From Pseudomonas sp. GM84 (GTDB lineage Bacteria > Pseudomonadota > Gammaproteobacteria > Pseudomonadales > Pseudomonadaceae), in assembly GCF_000282535.1 (NCBI RefSeq), contig NZ_AKJC01000174.1, positions 1 to 32,561 of the forward strand: a stretch of DNA of 32,561 nucleotides, given 5' to 3'. Shown piece by piece: positions 1-6,517 of this stretch (its first letter is position 1; every line of letters begins with the position of its first letter). Made by a program: the position numbers and the translations under genes. The notes below the pieces were generated by a model that saw nothing but the letters and a program-made list of their open reading frames with translations, ran no database searches and was not told where the DNA came from.

Positions 1-10
1 CTGGACCGGC

Positions 11-147
11 CAATCGCCGGCAAGCCGGCTCCCACAGAAGAGCGCAATACTCAAGGACTGTGGGATCCCTGTGGGAGCCTGCTCCCACAGAAGCGTACAA
101 CACTCAAGGACTGTGGGATCCCTGTGGGAGCCGGCTTGCCGGCGATG
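11..147. repeat. REP cluster with a 53-base direct repeat
   Basis: An inward REP copy (11-37, minus sense) and a second copy (122-147, plus sense) share the core CCGGCAAGCCGG. Between them a segment of about 53 bases occurs twice (from 31 and from 84), differing mainly in a few bases after the shared CCCACAGAAG. At 69-90 two REP outer ends meet head to head as a perfect palindrome with 10-base arms (CTGTGGGAGC) and a 2-base centre, so the core is missing there. This is typical REP material of pseudomonads and lies downstream of the small membrane protein gene. Confidence 0.85.
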
Positions 148-159
148 AGGCCCTGCAGG

Positions 160-318
160 CTAACGCTTGGCGATGATGTACACCGCATGCACGATGCCCG
201 GAATGTACCCCAGCAAGGTCAGCAGGATGTTCAGCCAGAACGCCCCGCCGAACCCCACCTGCAGGAACACGCCCAGCGGCGGGAGGATGATGGCGATGAT
301 GATGCGTACGAAGTCCAT
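160..318 (-). CDS. Pmp3/YqaE (UPF0057) family small membrane protein
   Basis: This 52-residue protein is almost entirely hydrophobic. It begins MDFVRIIIAIILPPLGVFLQ and ends HAVYIIAKR. The family hallmarks are the first helix with an ILPPLGVFLQ stretch, a Gly-rich hinge (VGFGGAFWLN) and a second helix LLTLLGYIPGIVHAVYII. The length is normal for the family (about 50-60). In yeast and plants these proteins affect membrane potential and salt tolerance; bacterial members are stress-linked but poorly understood. The ATG is preceded by GGAGAG at good spacing, which fixes the start. It reads on the minus strand, downstream of the aminotransferase terminator, so it is probably a separate transcription unit. 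The identification is firm; the function is inferred from the family only. Confidence 0.9.
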   Translation of the reverse strand: MDFVRIIIAIILPPLGVFLQVGFGGAFWLNILLTLLGYIPGIVHAVYIIAKR

Positions 319-380
319 GCGAGTCTCTCCTCAAAGGGTCTAAACAGAGACTAGCCGCGCCAGACAGAGGTTCCACAGGC

Positions 381-421
381 AAAAAAAAACGCCCCTGGCC
401 AAATGAAACAGGCCAAGGGCG
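381..421 (-). terminator. Rho-independent terminator of the aminotransferase gene
   Basis: Read on the minus strand, GCCCTTGGCC and GGCCAGGGGC pair around an 8-base loop and are followed by a run of nine T. It starts about 37 bases past the aminotransferase stop codon. Confidence 0.9.
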
Positions 422-457
422 ATGCGCAGAAACGCCAGACGGTTCGTTGAATTCGTG

Positions 458-1738
458 TTACGCCGATACTTCGCGGCGGGCATGCTGTTGCGCATGCAGG
501 CGGGCAAAGGCCCGGGCCAGGCGCAGCAGCATCTCTTCGATGTTGCCCTTGCTCACGGTCAGTGCCGGCGAAAAGCGCACCACATCCGCTTGCGGCGCAT
601 TGAGCAGCAGGCCTTCGTGCAAGGCCGCCTGAACCAGGTCATGGGCCAGGTTTTCCTGCAACTGCAGGGCCCAGAGCAGGCCCTGGCCGCGCACCTCGCC
701 CTGTCCATAGCGACCGGCCAGGCGGCTCAGGCCATCGCGCAGGTGGCGGCCACTGTCCTGCACATGCTCGAAGAAGCCCGGCTCCAGCACGGTGTCGAGC
801 ACCGCCAGGCCAGCTGCGCTCATCAGCGCATTGCCGTGGTGGCTGCCCTCCAGCTCGCCGGGCTCGGCACAGCAGGCACTGCCACGGGCCAGCAGGGCGG
901 CCAGCGGCACGCCGCCACCCAAGCCCTTGCCCAAGGTGATGATGTCGGCGCGCACACCATAGGTTTCCTCGGCCAGCAACGCGCCACAGCGGCCGATGCC
1001 GGTCTGGACCTCGTCGAGGATCAGCAGGATGCCCAGCTCGCGGCACAACGTTTCGACACCCTGCAGGTACGCCTTGGTCGCCGGGATGACACCTGCCTCA
1101 CCCTGAATCGGTTCGAGCATGATCGCCACCGTGCGCGAATCGACTTGCGCATGCAGCGCCGCCAGGTCGTTGAAGGGCACCTTGCTGAAACCGGGCAGGC
1201 CAGGTTCGCAACGGTTGCACGGCAGCGGGTCGGATGCCGAAAGCGCGCCCAGGCTGCGGCCGTGGCAGCCCTGGCTGGCGGTGATGATGTGATAGGCCCC
1301 GTTGCGGTGCCGCTGGCCCCACTTGCGCGCCAGCTTGATCGCCCCTTCACAGGCTTCGGCGCCGCTGTTGAGCAGGTATGCCTGGTCGCTGCCGGTGCTC
1401 TCGCACAAGCGATCGACCAAAGCCAGCAGGCCGCGGTTGTGGTAACCGGCGCCCGGGTTGATCAACGCCTGGGCCTGATTGCCCAGCGCCTTGACCAGCA
1501 CGCTGGGGCTATGGCCAAGGCTGTTGACCGCACAACCCTGGGTGAAATCCAGGTAGGCGCGCCCTTCGTTATCCCACAACCACGAACCCTGGCCACGCAC
1601 GAATACGTGCTCGGCACGCGCGCTGCCCGGCATCAGGCGCTCGCGAGACGGTGCCGGGGCGTCTGCTTCGATCACCGGCGCACGCACAGGCTCGGCAACC
1701 GCGGCAGGGGCCGAGCGGCGCAGGTTGAACAGGTTCAT
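458..1738 (-). CDS. Class III (PLP-dependent) aminotransferase, acetylornithine/ornithine aminotransferase-like
   Basis: A 426-residue fold-type I aminotransferase. The PLP phosphate-binding region reads LLNSGAEACEGAIKLARK (about 122-139), the cofactor-ring Asp is in LLILDEVQTGIG (Asp242), and the Schiff-base lysine is in TLGKGLGGG (Lys271). These place it in the ArgD/ornithine/GABA aminotransferase class. It carries an Ala/Pro-rich N-terminal extension of about 40 residues and ends QHARREVSA. Several family positions differ from biosynthetic ArgD: SQGCHGRS where ArgD usually has a Phe-His-Gly-Arg-Thr run, and EGSHHGNAL where ArgD has a GSTFGGNPL-like segment. The amino donor is therefore not assigned. 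The ATG at 1738 follows TTGGAG and is preferred to an in-frame TTG five codons upstream. It is transcribed divergently from a LysR gene, which probably controls it. Only the class, not the substrate, is certain. Confidence 0.9.
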   Translation of the reverse strand: MNLFNLRRSAPAAVAEPVRAPVIEADAPAPSRERLMPGSARAEHVFVRGQGSWLWDNEGRAYLDFTQGCAVNSLGHSPSVLVKALGNQAQALINPGAGYHNRGLLALVDRLCESTGSDQAYLLNSGAEACEGAIKLARKWGQRHRNGAYHIITASQGCHGRSLGALSASDPLPCNRCEPGLPGFSKVPFNDLAALHAQVDSRTVAIMLEPIQGEAGVIPATKAYLQGVETLCRELGILLILDEVQTGIGRCGALLAEETYGVRADIITLGKGLGGGVPLAALLARGSACCAEPGELEGSHHGNALMSAAGLAVLDTVLEPGFFEHVQDSGRHLRDGLSRLAGRYGQGEVRGQGLLWALQLQENLAHDLVQAALHEGLLLNAPQADVVRFSPALTVSKGNIEEMLLRLARAFARLHAQQHARREVSA

Positions 1739-1795
1739 CGGGGCTCCAACCAATCACGGTAAAGGGCGGCCAGGGTCCGGTCTTGCTGCCGGCAC

Positions 1796-1872
1796 TTGAT
1801 AATTTTGCCTTGCCTATCAAAAGTGTTTTTCCAACGGGGTAACAATCCAGCAAATGCTCGCTGTAACCCGTT
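1796..1872. promoter_or_regulatory. Inverted repeats in the aminotransferase/LysR divergent promoter region
   Basis: The 211-base gap between the divergent starts holds TTGATA (1796-1801) mirrored by TATCAA (1815-1820), and AACGGGGTAAC (from 1833) mirrored by GTAACCCGTT (ending 1872). Such dyads between a LysR gene and its divergent neighbour are candidate regulator-binding sites. This is inference from position and symmetry only. Confidence 0.4.
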
Positions 1873-1949
1873 GCAATGCCGCGATAGACTAGGCTTCGGC
1901 AGCGCTTGCGGCCATTCCGTTTTTCCAGCTTTTTCGATAAGTGTTAGTT

Positions 1950-2873
1950 ATGGATTTTCGCCAACTGCGTTATTTCGTCGCGGTGTATGAAGAAGGCCAT
2001 GTCGGCCGCGCTGCCGAACGCCTGTCACTGTCTCAGCCGGCACTCTCGCAACAGATTCGCCAGCTTGAACACAGCCTCGACCTGAGCCTGTTCGAACGCA
2101 GCAACAAACGCCTGCTGCCCACCCTGGCGGCGCACACCTTGTACAACCATGCCCTGCCCTTGCTCGACGGGCTGCAACGGGCACACGAGGCGATGCGCAA
2201 CTTCAAGGGACAGTCACTGCGCACGCTGGCTATCGGCGTGCTGCAAACGGTGCGGCCGAGCCTGGTGCCGCAGTTGCTGGAGCGGGTGCGCAAGGCTCAG
2301 CCGCACCTTGTGGTGCAGATCTATGAACTGTCGGGGCTGGAGATCGAACGGCGCCTGCTCAATGGCAGCCTGGACATCGGCATCAGCTACCTGCCTCCGC
2401 GCCAGCCCGGCCTGCACGGCATGCTGCTGTACGAGGACGAGCTGCAGCTGGTCATCCCGGATACCCATGCGCTGAAGGACTTCAAGAAGGTATCCATCCG
2501 TCAGGCCGCTGAGTTGCCCATGCTGATGCTGGGCGAGGAATTCCAGATCCGCCAGATCTGGAAGGAGCTGCTGGCCAGCCAGGGCCGCCGGCCTCAGGTC
2601 CAGGCAGAAATGAACAATATGGCGGGGATTCTCGACAGCCTGGCCCATACCGCGCTGGCCACGATCCTGCCCGGGCGGGCCAAGGATGCCGCCGAAGATG
2701 ACCAAGGGCTGCTGTGGAAGCCGCTGAGCGAACCGCGCGTTCCGCTCAAGGTTGGCCTGGTGTTCCGTGACGCCCAGCGTCAGCAGGCTTCGGTGGAGTT
2801 GCTGCGCAATCTGCTGGAGGAGGAAGCCGATGCAAGGCCGCTGGGCACCTCGCCGCTGGATGTGCTCGGCTAA
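1950..2873 (+). CDS. LysR-family transcriptional regulator
   Basis: A 307-residue protein with the LysR winged helix-turn-helix at residues 1-60 (MDFRQLRYFVAVYEEG, then AAERLSLSQPALSQQIRQLE and LFERSNKRLLPT) and a periplasmic-binding-protein-like effector domain from about 90 to 295. The length is standard. The ATG at 1950 matches the usual MDFRQLRYF start; an in-frame GTG three codons upstream adds residues not seen in the family. The Shine-Dalgarno is poor. The gene is divergent from the class III aminotransferase, and LysR regulators commonly control the adjacent divergent gene, so it is the likely regulator of that enzyme. The effector is unknown. A strong terminator follows. Confidence 0.95.
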   Translation: MDFRQLRYFVAVYEEGHVGRAAERLSLSQPALSQQIRQLEHSLDLSLFERSNKRLLPTLAAHTLYNHALPLLDGLQRAHEAMRNFKGQSLRTLAIGVLQTVRPSLVPQLLERVRKAQPHLVVQIYELSGLEIERRLLNGSLDIGISYLPPRQPGLHGMLLYEDELQLVIPDTHALKDFKKVSIRQAAELPMLMLGEEFQIRQIWKELLASQGRRPQVQAEMNNMAGILDSLAHTALATILPGRAKDAAEDDQGLLWKPLSEPRVPLKVGLVFRDAQRQQASVELLRNLLEEEADARPLGTSPLDVLG

Positions 2874-2888
2874 AACACGCGCACAAAG

Positions 2889-2912
2889 AAAACCCCGCCT
2901 AAGCGGGGTTTT
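2889..2912 (+). terminator. Rho-independent terminator after the LysR gene
   Basis: AAAACCCCGC, a 4-base loop, then GCGGGGTTTT form a perfect stem flanked by A and T tracts. It could work in both directions and would also serve the convergent acyl-CoA dehydrogenase gene ending at 3104. Confidence 0.9.
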
Positions 2913-3103
2913 CCAGACTGTTTCCCTGTGACATCCCTATCGCCCCGCCACCCTGGCAGGAAATCCTTCGTTGTCCCTGTTCTGTCCTTTGCGCTTCCTG
3001 CGCAACGTCCATGTAAGAAAGAGTAACCGTGGATCCAATCTGCGGCCAGTGGCGAAAAGTCACCACGTCATGTAGGAAAAAGCTTACATGGGGCCTGCAG
3101 CAA

Positions 3104-4882
3104 TCAGAATTGCTCGGCGTCCAGCAGGTACAGCGACTCGCTCCCCGCCTTCACCGACGCCACCAGCGAGGTCACGCGCGGCAACAAGCGGGCGAAATAG
3201 AACCGCGCAGTGCCCAGCTTGGCCGAGTAGAACGCTTCATCGCCCTCGCCCGCCTTGGCTGCCCGTGCCATCAATGCCCACATGTAGGCATAGGCGACAT
3301 AACCGAAGGCATTCAGATAGTCGACCGAAGCAGCGCCGATTTCATTCGGGTTGCCCTTGGCCTGCTCCAGCACCCATTCGGTCAGCCCGTCGAGCTGGTC
3401 CAGGTAGGCCGCCAGCGGTTTGGCAAACTCGTCCAGCTCGCTGCCGGCAGTGGCAATGAACTGGCGGATTTCACCCGAGAACAGCCGGTAGTACGCACCA
3501 CCGCTGGCCACCACCTTGCGCCCCATCAGGTCCAGGGCCTGGATACCGTTGGTGCCTTCGTAGATCTGGGTGATGCGCACGTCGCGCACCAACTGCTCCT
3601 GGCCCCACTCGCGAATGTAGCCGTGGCCGCCGAATACCTGTTGGCCATGCACCGTGCACTCCAGCCCCAGGTCGGTGAGGAACGCCTTGGCCACCGGCGT
3701 CAGCAGCGCTACCAACTCTTCGCTGCGTTTGCGCGTGGTCGGGTCTTCGCTGTACTTGGCACTGTCCAGCTGCATCGCGACGTAGGTGGAGAAGGCGCGG
3801 CCACCCTCGATCTGGGCTTTCATGGTGAGCAGCATGCGGCGCACGTCCGGATGCACGATGATCGGGTCGGCGACCTTGTCCTTGGCCTGGGGGCCAACAG
3901 GGGCGCGGCTCTGCAAGCGATCGCGGGCGTATTCCACGGCGTTCTGGTAGGAACGTTCCGCCGTGGCCAGGCCCTGGATGCCAACACCCAGACGCTCGTA
4001 GTTCATCATGGTGAACATCGCGGCCAGGCCCTTGTTCGGCTCGCCGACGATGTAGCCCACGGCCTCATCGAAGTTCATCACACAGGTGGCCGACGCCTGG
4101 ATACCCATCTTGTGCTCGATCGAGCCGCAATTGGCCGGGTTGCGCGCGCCGAGGCTGCCGTCTTCATTGACCAGGAACTTCGGCACCAGGAACAGCGAAA
4201 TGCCCTTGGGACCTGCCGGTGCGTCCGGCAGCTTGGCCAGCACCAGGTGGATGATGTTCTCGGTCAGGTCGTGCTCGCCGCCGGTGATGAAGATCTTGGT
4301 GCCGCTGACCTTGTAGCTGCCATCGGCCTGGGGCTCGGCCTTGGTGCGGATGATGCCCAGGTCGGTACCGGCATGGGGCTCGGTCAGGCACATGGAACCG
4401 GCCCACACGCCGGCATACATGTTCGGCAGGTACTTTTCCTTGAGCGCCTCGCTGGCGTGAGCGTTGATCGACAGACAGGCACCCGCGGTCAGCATCGGGT
4501 ACAGGCCGAAGGCCAGGCTCGACGCATTGACCATTTCCTCGACCTGCGCGGAGATGGCCTTGGGCATGCCCATGCCGCCGAACAGCGGGTCACCGCCCAC
4601 ACCTACCCAACCGCCTTCGGCGTAGGTCTTGTAGGCCTCGATGAAACCAGCGGGCGTGCGCACGGCGCCATTGTCCCAGTGGCAGCCTTCTTCGTCGCCG
4701 GCGCGGCTGAGCGGAGCAATGCTTTTGCTGGTGACCTTGCCGGCCTCTTCCAGCACGGCCATGGCGGTGTCGGCATCGACCGCCTCGGCCAGCTCGGGCA
4801 GTTGTGCCCACTGCTCGGCCACGTTGAAGACTTCATTCAGAACGAAGCGCATGTCGCGCAATGGTGCTTTGTAGTCCGCCAT
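3104..4882 (-). CDS. Long-form acyl-CoA dehydrogenase (FadE type), paralog 1
   Basis: A 592-residue FAD enzyme for the first step of beta-oxidation (acyl-CoA to trans-2-enoyl-CoA). It has the extra N-terminal segment (MADYKAPLRDMRFVLNEVF) and the C-terminal extra domain of the long bacterial ACAD group, rather than the roughly 380-residue short form. Visible motifs are CLTEPHAGTDLG (165-176) and YEGTNGIQALDLMGRK (441-456), where Glu442 sits at the position of the catalytic base. The ATG follows GAGAGG. It is paralogous to the 601-residue dehydrogenase at 9283-11088; both begin with a shared DYKAPLRD motif. In P. aeruginosa the syntenic pair has been studied as fatty acyl-CoA dehydrogenases of differing chain length, and in P. 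putida one of the pair as a phenylacyl-CoA dehydrogenase (from memory). Substrate length cannot be read here. No PsrA-like site was found in its 126-base upstream gap. Confidence 0.95.
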   Translation of the reverse strand: MADYKAPLRDMRFVLNEVFNVAEQWAQLPELAEAVDADTAMAVLEEAGKVTSKSIAPLSRAGDEEGCHWDNGAVRTPAGFIEAYKTYAEGGWVGVGGDPLFGGMGMPKAISAQVEEMVNASSLAFGLYPMLTAGACLSINAHASEALKEKYLPNMYAGVWAGSMCLTEPHAGTDLGIIRTKAEPQADGSYKVSGTKIFITGGEHDLTENIIHLVLAKLPDAPAGPKGISLFLVPKFLVNEDGSLGARNPANCGSIEHKMGIQASATCVMNFDEAVGYIVGEPNKGLAAMFTMMNYERLGVGIQGLATAERSYQNAVEYARDRLQSRAPVGPQAKDKVADPIIVHPDVRRMLLTMKAQIEGGRAFSTYVAMQLDSAKYSEDPTTRKRSEELVALLTPVAKAFLTDLGLECTVHGQQVFGGHGYIREWGQEQLVRDVRITQIYEGTNGIQALDLMGRKVVASGGAYYRLFSGEIRQFIATAGSELDEFAKPLAAYLDQLDGLTEWVLEQAKGNPNEIGAASVDYLNAFGYVAYAYMWALMARAAKAGEGDEAFYSAKLGTARFYFARLLPRVTSLVASVKAGSESLYLLDAEQF

Positions 4883-4910
4883 GACAACCTCTCGCTAGTC
4901 GGGGTCGGGG

Positions 4911-4928
4911 GCGGTCCGAAGGGACCGC
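4911..4928. other. Hairpin in the acyl-CoA dehydrogenase leader
   Basis: GCGGTCC and GGACCGC pair perfectly around a 4-base loop, 28-46 bases upstream of the dehydrogenase start. No T tract follows on the minus strand, so it is not an intrinsic terminator. It may affect mRNA stability. Confidence 0.5.
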
Positions 4929-5008
4929 GGCTCGGGGTTGAAATCAAGTGTAACCGAACAACTTTTTGGAGACATAGGGTCATCAATCGACCAATAAGTC
5001 AAATTCGG

Positions 5009-6292
5009 TCACGCAGTTCGTACCGCCCCACGCTGCGATTGTTGCCCATGAACCATGACGCAATTACGCCCGGCACCCTTGGCACTGTAGAGGGCCTGGT
5101 CGGCGGACTTGAGCACTTCCTCCGGGTTTCGGTGGTCGACCTGACGCTCCGCCACGCCAATGCTGATGGTCACCGACACTGTTCCACCGCCGCTGCCGGC
5201 GCGGCGTTGACGCCCCGCTGAGTCGTCTTGCGGGCGGTTGTTCTGGTCGCGCAACTGCATGGCATAGTTGGCGATCATCTCGCGCACCGCTTCCACATGC
5301 GGCACGCATTCCTCTGCGGTCTTGCCCGCGAATACCAGGGCGAACTCCTCGCCGCCATAGCGATAGGCACGGCCGCCTCCGGTAATTTTCGACAAGCGGC
5401 TGGCGACCAGGCGCAGCACCTGGTCGCCCACGTCGTGGCCGTGGGTGTCGTTGAATTTCTTGAAGTGGTCGACGTCGGTCATGGCGATCACATAATTGCG
5501 CCCCAGACGTTGCATGCGCTCATTCAAGGCGCGGCGCCCCGGCAGCCCGGTCAGCTCGTCACGGAAGGCCATCTGGTAGGCCTCGTGGGATACCGCGGCG
5601 GCGATCATCAGCATCACCTGGCTGCACATGATGTTCAGGGTGAACGGCAGGATGAATGTCTTGGGCAGCATCCAGAAAATACCCACCAGGCCGATCAGCT
5701 GGGCGGCGTGCAAGGGCCTCGGCTCGCGCAGGTACTGCACCACGAGCAGGATGAAGACACCGATGAACAGCGGATAGACCATCTGGATCAAGCTCATCCA
5801 CTGGCCATGCAGCGATGGCCAGCGGATCTCCGCCAACCAGGCCAGCAAGGCGTCGGGGAAACTCTGCTCCAACGCCACCGCGACGCTGCCAACGGCGAAC
5901 AGCACGGCGAACCGGGCAAGCAGGTCCTGGGCAAGGTGGGTTCGCTCCTGCCAGGCACCGAACAGACCGAACAAGGCCGGTAACAGCAGGCAGACGAGGT
6001 GGAAGATCACCGCCGCGTCTTCACGCACCCGACCATTGTCGCGGTAATAATCGGTCTGGGTATCGAGCAAGAAATAAGCGATGTACACCGTGACCATCAG
6101 AAACAGTTCGCGCTGGCGACGGTATACGGCGCAATAAGCACCACCCAGCAATAGCACCAACGTGGGCAGCACGTTGAACAGTGAAGTGAAGAAGACGTTG
6201 AGGTCTCTTACGTAAGCCGCCGCAAGCCCTGCCAGCAACAGAAACAACGAAGGCAGAAAGTGGCTGGCGCGTACAGCGTTTGGACGAAACAA
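5009..6292 (-). CDS. Membrane-anchored GGDEF diguanylate cyclase
   Basis: About 427 residues. The N-terminal half has six or more hydrophobic segments (for example FLLLAGLAAAYV and VLPTLVLLLGG), forming an undefined membrane sensor. A C-terminal GGDEF domain begins at RDELTGLPGRR, has the metal/substrate segment TDVDHFKKFNDTHGHD (about 272-287) and the active-site motif GGEEF (about 313-317). It should make cyclic di-GMP. The inhibitory RxxD site, normally just before the motif, is absent: the equivalent residues are Thr-Gly-Gly-Gly. A Gly/Arg-rich insert (RRAGSGGGT) lies before the last strand. Start choice: a TTG at 6292 has TTGGAG seven bases upstream, whereas the ATG at 6343 has no visible ribosome site; the longest frame, from 6454, would run into a terminator. 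It lies between the two acyl-CoA dehydrogenase genes, but no functional link is shown. Confidence 0.88.
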   Translation of the reverse strand: MFRPNAVRASHFLPSLFLLLAGLAAAYVRDLNVFFTSLFNVLPTLVLLLGGAYCAVYRRQRELFLMVTVYIAYFLLDTQTDYYRDNGRVREDAAVIFHLVCLLLPALFGLFGAWQERTHLAQDLLARFAVLFAVGSVAVALEQSFPDALLAWLAEIRWPSLHGQWMSLIQMVYPLFIGVFILLVVQYLREPRPLHAAQLIGLVGIFWMLPKTFILPFTLNIMCSQVMLMIAAAVSHEAYQMAFRDELTGLPGRRALNERMQRLGRNYVIAMTDVDHFKKFNDTHGHDVGDQVLRLVASRLSKITGGGRAYRYGGEEFALVFAGKTAEECVPHVEAVREMIANYAMQLRDQNNRPQDDSAGRQRRAGSGGGTVSVTISIGVAERQVDHRNPEEVLKSADQALYSAKGAGRNCVMVHGQQSQRGAVRTA

Positions 6293-6452
6293 GGGTAATC
6301 TCCAACCCGGCAGATCAATAATGGCATTGTGCCTCCACTTCATCGGCAGCGCACATGAATAGATGAGGACAAAGGTGATTAACGGCAGCAGGGGTGGAGG
6401 GCTTGAGCTTTTCTTGTAACCGGACCTCGGGGCTCGCGCTGCGGCCCAAAGC

Positions 6453-6492
6453 ATGAAAACCCGCCTACCACTGTGGGTAGGCGGGTTTTCAT
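6453..6492 (-). terminator. Rho-independent terminator of the di-haem protein gene
   Basis: ATGAAAACCCGCCTACC pairs with GGTAGGCGGGTTTTCAT, a 17-base perfect stem around a 6-base loop with A/T-rich base. It lies 26 bases beyond the stop codon of the di-haem gene on the minus strand. Confidence 0.9.
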
Positions 6493-6517
6493 CACACGCC
6501 AGTGATGCAATGTGTTG

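Noticed and set aside
3029..5221. 730-codon open frame on the plus strand, antisense to acyl-CoA dehydrogenase 1
   Set aside because: Mirror frame of a real high-GC gene; low-complexity His/Gln/Val-rich translation, no domain, no ribosome site.
6293..6454. Longer start for the diguanylate cyclase
   Set aside because: The start at 6454 would lie in the terminator of the upstream gene; no ribosome site.
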